A stretch of DNA of 64,000 bases from Candidatus Binatia bacterium. Lineage in GTDB: Bacteria; Desulfobacterota; Binatia; UBA12015. The stretch is taken from contig JAQWRY010000052.1 in assembly GCA_029243485.1 (NCBI GenBank), positions 124,001 to 188,000 of the forward strand. The letters are read 5' to 3'. Positions 1 through 7,629 of this stretch are shown here, piece by piece. Position 1 is the first letter of the stretch, and the number at the start of each line of letters is the position of its first letter. Position numbers and translations under genes: made by a program. Under the pieces are notes generated by a model, which was not told the origin of the DNA, did not search any database, and saw only the letters and a list, made by a program, of their open reading frames with translations.

Positions 1-860
1 ATCTCCGCGAGGAGCTCGTCTGGCCGGTCGAAATGCAACATGTGACCGGCCCCATCGATCTCGACGAGGCGCCCATTGCCGAATGATCCGACCCGCCTTT
101 CGAGTTCGTCCGGCTCAAGGTAAGTCGCACCCGGCTTGTCGAACCAAAACTCCCCCGACTCACTCCCATTGATCAGCAACGCGGGTGCCTGGATCTCGGC
201 CCAGAACGCACGCATGTAGTCGATCGAGAAGGAGCCCGTCACGCTGAGCGTCGCGAGCATCGGATCGAACTTCCACTCGAGCGTGCCATCCTCGCGAGCC
301 CGCGTGCCCAGCTCGGTGAGCTCCCGTGCCTTGTCCTCCGCGAGCCGCGGGTTCTTCTCCCGAAGTCGTTTGTACGCCGCCTCGAGATCCGGCAAGCCGC
401 GCACGCCGCGCTGGGCGCGGTCGACCGCGTTCCACGCCATCCGATGCCGCGCGACGCGCCACTTCATCGGATGCGGGGGCGGACCGAGACCTTCCAGGAT
501 CACGACGGCGCGCGGGACGTCGGGAAACGCACCCGCCCATTGCCCGACGACCTCGCCCCCAAACGAGTGTCCGACGACGACCGGCCGTTCGAGACGAAGA
601 GCCCGAACGAGGTTGCGCAGATCTCCTACGAAATGGCCGAACGCATAGTAGGGAGTCGTTTCGCTGTCCCCGTGCCCCCGCAGATCGGCCGCGTAGACGC
701 GGTAGTCGCGACTCAGCCCGCGAGCGAGATCATCGAAGGAATGGCTGTGATCGCGCAGGCCGTGCACCAGGACCAACGGCGGAGCGTCCAGCGCGCCCCA
801 GTCCCGAAAGTGAATCCGGAGCGGGCCGCTGCGATAGAAGCGTTCACGAAACTCGCGCAT
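1..860 (-). CDS. alpha/beta-fold hydrolase, 3' end outside window
   Basis: Reading from ATG at 860 gives 286 complete codons of an alpha/beta-hydrolase; the stop lies beyond base 1. The oxyanion-loop HG (residues 33-34), the nucleophile elbow GHSFGG with Ser99, and a late GAGH with His273 are visible, so the catalytic core is intact. There is no signal peptide, so it is probably cytoplasmic. It follows the antiporter gene on the same strand after about 40 bases and may share its transcript. The fold covers esterases, epoxide hydrolases, C-C hydrolases and haloalkane dehalogenases; the sequence alone does not say which, and the substrate is unknown. Confidence 0.85.
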   Translation of the reverse strand, partial: MREFRERFYRSGPLRIHFRDWGALDAPPLVLVHGLRDHSHSFDDLARGLSRDYRVYAADLRGHGDSETTPYYAFGHFVGDLRNLVRALRLERPVVVGHSFGGEVVGQWAGAFPDVPRAVVILEGLGPPPHPMKWRVARHRMAWNAVDRAQRGVRGLPDLEAAYKRLREKNPRLAEDKARELTELGTRAREDGTLEWKFDPMLATLSVTGSFSIDYMRAFWAEIQAPALLINGSESGEFWFDKPGATYLEPDELERRVGSFGNGRLVEIDGAGHMLHFDRPDELLAE

Positions 861-899
861 GACTGCCCGGTTGGTAGCCGCCCCCTGGCGAACGCGCCA

Positions 900-2690
900 C
901 TAAGCGACTTCCACCTCGGCTTCGATCTCTTCGTCCGCCTCGATCAAGAGCCTCAGCTCCTCCTCGGCCTCCCGAGCGGATTGCACCAGTGCATCGTCGT
1001 CCTTGTGAAGCGCGAACTGGTGTTCGAGCGTGGCCTCATCATGCTCGCGGAAGATCTCGACCGTGCGTGCTGCGCGTTCCGGCGGAGCCCCGAGCCCGCA
1101 CAGAACGGCCTCGGAGAGTTCCAGGCTAGAAACGAACGTGAGCCGCATCACGTACTTTGCCCCTACCTCTCGCAACGCCAGAGCGTGTTGACGATTCCTC
1201 GCGGCCGCGTAGATCTCGAGCTGTGGGAAGTGCTTGCGGGCCATCTCCACGATCCGTAGAGAGCCCGCGGCGTCGTTGACCGTCACGACGAGCAGCTTTG
1301 CATCGCCCGCGCCGGCCGCTCGCAGGAGGTCGAGCTGACCCGCATCGCCGAAGTAGACCGTGTTCCCGAACCGCCGCACGAAATCCAAGTGGCCGGGATC
1401 ACGCTCGAGCGCTGTGAACTCGATTCCCCGCGCTCGAAGGATTCGCGCCACGACCTGCCCTGTGCGACCGAAGCCCGCGATGATCACCTCATGAGCCTCT
1501 GGTTGCGGCTCGTTCTCCCGAGCCGGCGCCTCCGAATCCAACCACGGGACGAGGAAGCGTTCGTCGATCAACACAAGGAGCGGCGTCAGACCCATCGACA
1601 GCGTCACGATCAGAGTCGTCAGCCGCACGGATTCCGGATTCAGTAGATCGTACGCCGGAGCGGCGGACAGAATGACGAACGCAAACTCCCCGCCCTGACA
1701 CAGCAAGAGCGCCATGCGCCGAGACGGCCCGGCCCCGACGCCCATCACGACGCCCGCACCGAACAATAGAGCCGCCTTCACGAGCATGAAAAGGAACGCC
1801 AAGCCAAGCGCGAGGAGCGGCTGCTCGAAGAACAAGGCAACGTCGAGCGTCATCCCCACAGAGAGGAAGAAGAGTCCGAGCAGGAGTCCCTTGAACGGTT
1901 CGACGGATGCCTCGAGTTCATGGCGATACTCGGAGTCAGCGAGGATCACGCCCGCGACGAACGCGCCCAGCGCCATTGAAAGACCGAGGCTGACCATCGC
2001 CAACGATGCGCTGAGGACGAGCAGTAACGTCGCTGCGATGAAGATCTCGTGCGTCCTGGAGTGAACGACGATGCGCAGTGCCGGACGCAGCAGGTATCGG
2101 CCCGTGACGACCAGCGCGAGCAACGCGGCCAGGGTCCCAAGCGATCCCCAGAGCGGGTCGCCCTCGGCCGGGTTCGGATCCTTTCCGAAGATAGGCAGGA
2201 GCGCCAGAATCGGGATGACGGCCAGGTCCTGAAACAGCAGGACTCCGAAGGCCGCGCGACCATGAGGCGACCGCAGGTCTCCCTTCTCCCAAAGCAGCTG
2301 GAGGACGAACGCGGTGGACGACAGCCCCAGAGCGAGCCCCAGGACCACGCCATCTGCGAGACCGCTGCCCCGCAACACCATCAAGAGCCCGGCGAGGGCG
2401 GCGGCCGCGGACACCAACTGAAGAGCACCGAGCCCGAAGACCGCTCGACGGAGCACCCAGAGGCGGGACGGCCGGAGTTCCAGCCCGATCACGAAGAGGA
2501 GAAAAACGACGCCGATCTCCGCGAAGTGGAGGATCCTCTCCGGGTCCTCGATGAGACCCAGGGCTTGCGGACCGATCGCGATCCCAGCCGCGAGATAGCC
2601 CAGTACCGAACCGAGCCCCAGGTACCGGAACAGCGACACGGCCACCACCGCAGCGAAGAGATAGATCGTCGCGTCTCGAAGGAGCTCCAT
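900..2690 (-). CDS. Kef/RosB-type monovalent cation:proton antiporter (CPA2) with RCK domain
   Basis: This 596-residue inner-membrane protein has about 12 hydrophobic segments over residues 5-385 (Na/H-exchanger fold). A cytoplasmic TrkA-N/RCK domain follows, whose Rossmann motif GFGRTG lies at about 406-411. The C-terminus is a very acidic tail. Family members exchange K+ or Na+ for protons, with gating by nucleotide or glutathione adducts at the RCK domain. Length matches KefB/KefC (about 600 residues). ATG 2690 is used because the first helix starts only a few residues later; no good ribosome-binding site is visible. It lies 59 bases after the SDR gene and 39 before the hydrolase, all on one strand. 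Confidence 0.9.
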   Translation of the reverse strand: MELLRDATIYLFAAVVAVSLFRYLGLGSVLGYLAAGIAIGPQALGLIEDPERILHFAEIGVVFLLFVIGLELRPSRLWVLRRAVFGLGALQLVSAAAALAGLLMVLRGSGLADGVVLGLALGLSSTAFVLQLLWEKGDLRSPHGRAAFGVLLFQDLAVIPILALLPIFGKDPNPAEGDPLWGSLGTLAALLALVVTGRYLLRPALRIVVHSRTHEIFIAATLLLVLSASLAMVSLGLSMALGAFVAGVILADSEYRHELEASVEPFKGLLLGLFFLSVGMTLDVALFFEQPLLALGLAFLFMLVKAALLFGAGVVMGVGAGPSRRMALLLCQGGEFAFVILSAAPAYDLLNPESVRLTTLIVTLSMGLTPLLVLIDERFLVPWLDSEAPARENEPQPEAHEVIIAGFGRTGQVVARILRARGIEFTALERDPGHLDFVRRFGNTVYFGDAGQLDLLRAAGAGDAKLLVVTVNDAAGSLRIVEMARKHFPQLEIYAAARNRQHALALREVGAKYVMRLTFVSSLELSEAVLCGLGAPPERAARTVEIFREHDEATLEHQFALHKDDDALVQSAREAEEELRLLIEADEEIEAEVEVA

Positions 2691-2749
2691 TTGGGCAGCT
2701 TACTCGACACGGCGGAGGACGCGATGCTTCCGGCGCCGCGCGCCCGACG

Positions 2750-3565
2750 CTACTTCAACCAGCCCTGGTTTCGAGCGAACGGCTGCGCCTCGATGGTGCT
2801 GCCGTTCTCGAACGTCCCTGCAGGCTCTCCGGCCACGTGCGCTGCAACCCTCCCGATCAAGGCCGGCGGCACGCCTCGCTCCGCGATCCACTCGACCGGT
2901 CCGCCCGAGGCGAGCACCCTCTCCGTCGCGACCAGCCCCGGTTGGAGGTTCAGGGCCTCGATCCCGCGATCTCCGTACTCGACGGCAATGTGGCCCGCGA
3001 TCCGGTGGAAGCCGCCCTTCGAGCAGCCATATGCGATCGCCCATCCACCTTCGCCGGGCGCGGCCGGCGGTGGGCGCTGGCCGGCGCCCGAGGTGATGCC
3101 CAGGATCGTGCCCCGGCCCCGGTCGACCATCGCCGCGAGAATCGGTTGCGTCACAAGAAGTTGCGCCGTGACGTTCGCGAAGAGCCGCTTCTCGAGGATG
3201 TCCGGAGGAATGTCGAGAAAGCGATCGTGGTTCCCGGGACCGACGAAGATCGCGTTGTTCACGAGAACGTCGACGTGCCCGAGCGCCGCGAGCGCGCGCT
3301 GCGCGGCCGGCACCAAGGACTCGCGCTCGAGCAGATCAAGCGGAATCGAGACGGCACGTCTTCCGTGGCTCTCGATCTCGGCGGCCGTCGTGTCGAGGCT
3401 CCCGCCGATCGGTTTCGAGGTAAGACCTTCGGCGGCCCGCTCCTCCCCTTCCCGCACCGTGCGGGCGGTGATGGCGACGTCGTATCCGGCCGCGGCGAGC
3501 GCGACGGCGATCGCTTTGCCGATCCCACGGCTCGCCCCGGTCACCATGGCGGTTCGTTGCGACAC
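2750..3565 (-). CDS. SDR-family NAD(P)-dependent oxidoreductase
   Basis: A 271-residue classical short-chain dehydrogenase. It shows the TGASRGIG cofactor motif at 9-16, NNA at 113-115, a candidate catalytic Ser near 159 and the Tyr179-x3-Lys183 dyad. The start is GTG at 3565, five bases after a GGAGG on the minus strand. A loop of about 20 extra residues around 40-60 (GEERAAEG region) resembles SDRs annotated as acyl or steroid oxidoreductases. It lies downstream of, and on the same strand as, the igr-like cluster at 3875-10044 and could act in the same catabolism, but about 300 bases with a gene fragment separate them. Substrate unknown. Confidence 0.88.
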   Translation of the reverse strand: MSQRTAMVTGASRGIGKAIAVALAAAGYDVAITARTVREGEERAAEGLTSKPIGGSLDTTAAEIESHGRRAVSIPLDLLERESLVPAAQRALAALGHVDVLVNNAIFVGPGNHDRFLDIPPDILEKRLFANVTAQLLVTQPILAAMVDRGRGTILGITSGAGQRPPPAAPGEGGWAIAYGCSKGGFHRIAGHIAVEYGDRGIEALNLQPGLVATERVLASGGPVEWIAERGVPPALIGRVAAHVAGEPAGTFENGSTIEAQPFARNQGWLK

Positions 3566-3578
3566 GAGCCCTCCATAG

Positions 3579-3872
3579 CAGTTTCCGCTTGCCTCCGCGC
3601 GAGCTTGCGGGGGGGGGGGGCGGCTAGCGGGCTACGCCTTCGGTACATCGGAGCTCTGCGGCACGATCCACCCACTCACGTTGTGGGAAGACGAGGCCAG
3701 CATGCTGGCGTTCGTTACTAGCCCGTCACATCTAAACGCGGTCGCGAACACCTGCAGCGTCTCCAAGGACCTCGCCGCAACCAACTACCCATACCCCGAC
3801 ACGGTCACGCCGACCGATCTCAACTACGCGTGGCGGCAGCTCGGCGGTCTCGCGCCCTACTGCGGAGGCTGA
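3579..3872 (+). pseudogene. C-terminal gene fragment behind a 12-G run
   Basis: An open frame runs on the plus strand from the stop at 3576-3578 to a stop at 3870-3872. The last about 85 residues look protein-like (YAFGTSELCG, then LWEDEASML and a C-terminal YCGG). No ATG/GTG start with a ribosome-binding site is seen; only a TTG at 3681 is available. Upstream sits an uninterrupted run of 12 G (3609-3620). It looks like the tail of a protein whose 5' part was lost or frameshifted at the homopolymer. I do not recognise the family. Confidence 0.35.
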
Positions 3873-3874
3873 AC

Positions 3875-4303
3875 TCAGGCGATCGGAAGCGCCAGGCGTA
3901 CCGCGGCCGTGACGTGCTTTCCGATGCTGTTCTTGCCGATCACCTCGATGTCGACCACGCCCCCGTCTTCCGTCCGGGCCGTGACCCTTCCGGTGAGCGT
4001 CATCGTGTCGCCGGCGTAGTTGGGCGCACCCAGCTTGATCTGGATGGCCTTGAAGAACGCCTCCGGCCCGGCCCAGTCGTTCACGTAGCGCTGGACGAGG
4101 CCGTTCGTGGTCAGGATGTTCATAAAGATGTTCTTCGTGCCGCGCTGCTGCGCGAGGCCGATGTCATGATGGACGTCTTGGTAGTCGCGTGAGGCGATCG
4201 CGGTCGAGATGATCAGCGTCGGTGTGAGCTCGATGGCAAGTTCGGGTAGCTCTTCGCCGTCGGCGACCTGATCGAAGCGCTTGGTCGGAGCCAGTGCACT
4301 CAT
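3875..4303 (-). CDS. MaoC-like hydratase, ChsH1-like small subunit
   Basis: A 142-residue single hot-dog-fold protein. The R-hydratase motif is recognisable as RDYQDVHHD with Asp40 and His45, the usual catalytic pair. ATG 4303 is chosen over the longer frame because GGAAGGAGA precedes it and it overlaps the upstream acyl-CoA dehydrogenase stop as ATGA, the normal sign of translational coupling. In mycobacteria ChsH1 (about 129 residues) pairs with the MaoC-DUF35 protein ChsH2 to hydrate the 2-ene-propanoyl-CoA steroid side chain. Here a ChsH2-type partner lies two genes upstream in the same operon. Assignment to steroid substrates is inferred from the gene set. Confidence 0.85.
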   Translation of the reverse strand: MSALAPTKRFDQVADGEELPELAIELTPTLIISTAIASRDYQDVHHDIGLAQQRGTKNIFMNILTTNGLVQRYVNDWAGPEAFFKAIQIKLGAPNYAGDTMTLTGRVTARTEDGGVVDIEVIGKNSIGKHVTAAVRLALPIA

Positions 4304-5415
4304 GCGTCTTCTCCTTCCGCCAACAGCGCACCCAGGCGGGCGAGGTGGACCGAGGCGCCACCGAGGCTGTACTCCGTCTGCTTCGTCCACAGGAAGAACC
4401 GATGGATCGGGTAGTCGACGTCGGCACCGATTCCGCCGTGCAGGTGTTGGGTGGAGTGGGCAACACGGTGCCCCGCCCGACAGGCCCACCACTTCGCGAC
4501 CTCGACGGCCTTGTCGGCATCCCGGTCTTCATCAACCGCCCAGATCGCCTGGTACAACGTAGAGCGAATCGCCTCGACGTCGATGAAAGCGTCGGCCGCT
4601 CGCAGCTGATAGGCCTGGAAGCTGCCAATCGGCTTTTCGAACTGCTTGCGCTCCTTGGCGTACTCCGCCGTACGCATCAGCGCTGCGAAGGAGATGCCCA
4701 GCTGCAGTGCGCTGAGAGCGATCGTCGCCCGGCGCTCGATCCACCGAACGACCTCCGCACCCTTGGACGGATCCCCCAGGGCCTCGGCCGTCGCCCCAGT
4801 GAGCGTCACCGTGAACTGCGGCTCTCCGTTCGTCGTAATCTCCCGCTCGAGCGCGACTCCCGCCTGGTCGGGTGAAATCAGGAAGACGCCGACCGCACCG
4901 CCGTCCATCCGAGCCGGCACGACGATGCGCGCGGCACGATTCGCATCCGGCACACAGACCTTCACGCCGTCGAGCACCCAGCCGTCGCCGGACTTCTTCG
5001 CCGTCGTCGCGGGCCGCGCCGGATCGACATGGCCCATTTCGGCGAGCGCCGCCGTGAGAAACGTCTTGCCGGCGGTAACGTCGGGCAGACACTTCTTCTG
5101 ATCGTCCGACCCGAACTCCTGGATCGGCAGGGCGCCCAGAACCAGCGTCGAGAGAATCGGGAGCGGGGCAATGCAGCGACCCGCCTCCTCACAGAGGCCG
5201 GTGAGTTCGGACATGCCGAAGCCTCCGCCTCCGAGATCCTCACGAATCGCGACCCCGAGAAGGCTCGCGTTCGCGAGTTCGGTCCACAAGTCGTCGTCGT
5301 ACCACCCCGGACCTTCCGCGAGTTGCTTCACTCGGTCGTCGGTCGCGCGATCGGAGATGATCTGCCGCGCGAGGTCCTGGATGGCCTGCTGGTCTTCGCT
5401 CAACGAGAAATCCAT
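4300..5415 (-). CDS. acyl-CoA dehydrogenase, ChsE1/FadE28-like subunit
   Basis: A 371-residue acyl-CoA dehydrogenase with the N-terminal helical domain, middle beta domain and C-terminal helical domain in order. The flavin-contact segment HLHGGIG lies near 324-330 and is followed by DVDYPIHRFF. Where SCAD-type enzymes carry the catalytic Glu before YP, this protein has Asp334, and I see no Glu at the isovaleryl-CoA-dehydrogenase position. Mycobacterial FadE28 (ChsE1) has a similarly altered C-terminal motif and works only as an alpha2beta2 heterotetramer with FadE29. The probable partner is at 6421-7590. The stop overlaps the next start by four bases. Confidence 0.9.
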   Translation of the reverse strand: MDFSLSEDQQAIQDLARQIISDRATDDRVKQLAEGPGWYDDDLWTELANASLLGVAIREDLGGGGFGMSELTGLCEEAGRCIAPLPILSTLVLGALPIQEFGSDDQKKCLPDVTAGKTFLTAALAEMGHVDPARPATTAKKSGDGWVLDGVKVCVPDANRAARIVVPARMDGGAVGVFLISPDQAGVALEREITTNGEPQFTVTLTGATAEALGDPSKGAEVVRWIERRATIALSALQLGISFAALMRTAEYAKERKQFEKPIGSFQAYQLRAADAFIDVEAIRSTLYQAIWAVDEDRDADKAVEVAKWWACRAGHRVAHSTQHLHGGIGADVDYPIHRFFLWTKQTEYSLGGASVHLARLGALLAEGEDA

Positions 5416-5429
5416 GGCTGCCTACGCTC

Positions 5430-6395
5430 TCAATCCTTGACCGGTCGGAACTGGTGCAACGCCAGTTCCGGATCGGTGCGTACGAATTCGGCCTGTACGA
5501 CCATGCCGATCTTGATGTCGTCTTTGGAGATGCCGATCACGTTCGAGACGATCCGGACACCCTCATCCAGCTCAATGAGCGCGATCACGTTCGGGTATTC
5601 GAAGGCGGGAATCGGCGGATGATGCATCGCGACATGGCTGTACACCGTACCGCGGCCCTTCGACTCGATGGTCTCCCATTCGAGCGACTGGCAATGCGGA
5701 CACATCGGCTCCGGCGGGTGGCGCAGCTCGCCGCACGAGCTGCACTTCTGGATAAGAAGCTTGTTCTCTTCGAGACCCTTCCAGAAATGCGCCGTGTCGC
5801 GCGTGATCCCGGGGCGCGGACGCGGCGGCCGACCCTTCTTCTCTCCCTCAACGGCCGCTTCCGTCTTCTTCTTGCGTGGACGGAACTTGAACAAACGGAA
5901 GATCATCGTGCCGACCGTCTCGCCGTCCTGATCGCGGAAGGTGTAGAGCTGACCGATGAAGTGACCCGTACCGAGGCCGGTCTGCTTCTCCGGAGAGATG
6001 CTGTCGATCACGATCTCGTGCGTGAGGTGATCACCCGGCTTCAGGTAGCGCATGTACTCCTGGTCGCAGTTGACCGCGACCACCGAGGTGAAGCCCTGCT
6101 CGGCGAAGACGTCCCACAACTCCGCCTGCGCGTTCGGGCCGGTTGCGGACGGCGGCTTCAGACCGCGCATCGTCCATGCCTGCAACATCGACGGCGGCAC
6201 CACGAGGCCACCGAAAACCGACGCGGCAGCCGCCTCGGGATCGGTGTACACCGGGTTGTCGTCGCCCATTGCATCGCACCAGTGACGCGCCATCGGCGTG
6301 TTCACCGGATCGCGCGCCACGAACGGCTCGCCGACACGGCGTCCTTCGAACTCTTTCAGGCGAGCGTAGAAGCTCGTCTTCTCGTCTTCCAACAC
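5430..6395 (-). CDS. MaoC-DUF35 fusion protein, ChsH2-like
   Basis: A 321-residue two-domain protein. Residues 1-170 form a hot-dog MaoC domain in which the hydratase motif reads DDNPVY (Tyr50 where the catalytic His is expected), so this domain may be non-catalytic. After a basic linker (about 172-200) comes a DUF35 module: a zinc ribbon with Cys218, Cys221, Cys232 and Cys235, then an OB fold. This is the architecture and length of ChsH2 (about 311 residues), whose DUF35 domain docks the Ltp2 aldolase. The start is GTG 6395 after GGGAAGGGAG. Fourteen bases separate it from the downstream acyl-CoA dehydrogenase. Confidence 0.9.
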   Translation of the reverse strand: MLEDEKTSFYARLKEFEGRRVGEPFVARDPVNTPMARHWCDAMGDDNPVYTDPEAAAASVFGGLVVPPSMLQAWTMRGLKPPSATGPNAQAELWDVFAEQGFTSVVAVNCDQEYMRYLKPGDHLTHEIVIDSISPEKQTGLGTGHFIGQLYTFRDQDGETVGTMIFRLFKFRPRKKKTEAAVEGEKKGRPPRPRPGITRDTAHFWKGLEENKLLIQKCSSCGELRHPPEPMCPHCQSLEWETIESKGRGTVYSHVAMHHPPIPAFEYPNVIALIELDEGVRIVSNVIGISKDDIKIGMVVQAEFVRTDPELALHQFRPVKD

Positions 6396-6420
6396 GAGTC
6401 GTGCTCCCTTCCCTGCGGGG

Positions 6421-7590
6421 TTAGCCGCGCGGCAGTCCGAGGCCCATCCAGGCCACGATCTGTCGTTGAATCTCGTTCACACCGCCACCGAACGTGTTGA
6501 TCTGACACGCGCGGTACTGCATCTCGATCTCGCCGCGCAGGACCGCCCCGGGCGACTTCGACTTGAGCAGCCCCGGTTGGCCCAACACGTCGAGCAGAAG
6601 CCGATAGATCTCGATCAGCTCCTCGGTGCCAAAGACCTTCACCGACGAGGCTCGCGCCGGCTCGAGCTTGCCGCCTTCGAGCTCCCAGGCCATCCGCCAG
6701 TTCATGACCTTTGCCGCCTCGGTGCGGGCGAAGGCTTCGGCGAGCGCCGTTTGCACCCAACCCTGCTCTATCAGCGGACGGCCATCATCCGTCGTGGTCT
6801 CGCGCGCAAAGCGAACGGTGTCGTCGACCAAGCGCTGCGCAATGCAGCCCCAGACGCCGAGTCCGATCCGTTCGTAGTTGAGCTGAGTCGTGATGAGCGT
6901 CCAGCCCGCGTTCTCATCCCCGACCCGATTCGTCACGGGGACGCGAACGTCCTCGTAGTACGTCATGTTCGTGCGGCCATCGCCGACTGTGAAGATCGGT
7001 GCGAGGCTGAACCCCGGCTGGTCGGTCGGGCAAATGAGGATGGTGATCCCCTTGTGCTTCTTCGCCTCGGGGTCGGTGCGGACGGCGAGCCAGACGTAGT
7101 CGGCGTCGTTGGCGCCACTCGTGAACATCTTCGTGCCGTTCACCACGTACTCGTCGCCCACCCGCTCCGCGGCGGTCGAGAGCGCCGCGAGATCGGTCCC
7201 GGCCCCGGGCTCTGAATATCCGATGGCGAAGTGTACCTGCCCGCCGAGAATGAGGGGCAGGAACTTCGTCTTCATCTCCTCGCTGCCGTGCCGCATGATT
7301 GCCGGCCCGACCGTGTTCAAGGTGACGAACGGGAGCGGAGCTCCCGCGCGACGCGCCTCGTCGAGGAAGATCAGCTGCTCGATCCCCGTGAAGCCCTGCC
7401 CGCCCCACTCCTCTGGCCAGCCGACGCCGAGCCAGCCATCCTTGCCGATCTGGCGAATGACTTCCTTGTAGACGGGCCCGCCGACCTCGTGACTGAGACG
7501 CTCGCGCGTCTCCTCCGTCATGAGACCGGCGAAGTATTCACGAATCTTCGTGCGGAGCTTTTGCTGCTCAGGCGTGAAATCGACGTACAT
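6421..7590 (-). CDS. acyl-CoA dehydrogenase, ChsE2/FadE29-like catalytic subunit
   Basis: A 389-residue flavin acyl-CoA dehydrogenase. From memory of the family it matches mycobacterial FadE29 closely along its length (start MYVDFTPEQQ, YSEPGAGTDL at 125-134, TFGGGVNE near the end). Glu240 in NYERIGLG sits at the helix-G position that supplies the catalytic base in isovaleryl-CoA dehydrogenase and in ChsE2. It would introduce the alpha-beta double bond in a CoA ester together with the ChsE1-like subunit. ATG 7590 follows GGAG by five bases. The gene sits 25 bases upstream of the ChsH2-like gene and 39 bases after the CoA-transferase. Confidence 0.93.
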   Translation of the reverse strand: MYVDFTPEQQKLRTKIREYFAGLMTEETRERLSHEVGGPVYKEVIRQIGKDGWLGVGWPEEWGGQGFTGIEQLIFLDEARRAGAPLPFVTLNTVGPAIMRHGSEEMKTKFLPLILGGQVHFAIGYSEPGAGTDLAALSTAAERVGDEYVVNGTKMFTSGANDADYVWLAVRTDPEAKKHKGITILICPTDQPGFSLAPIFTVGDGRTNMTYYEDVRVPVTNRVGDENAGWTLITTQLNYERIGLGVWGCIAQRLVDDTVRFARETTTDDGRPLIEQGWVQTALAEAFARTEAAKVMNWRMAWELEGGKLEPARASSVKVFGTEELIEIYRLLLDVLGQPGLLKSKSPGAVLRGEIEMQYRACQINTFGGGVNEIQRQIVAWMGLGLPRG

Positions 7591-7629
7591 GGGACTCCGG
7601 GGGTTGTGAGGCAGGCGGGCGAACCGCGC

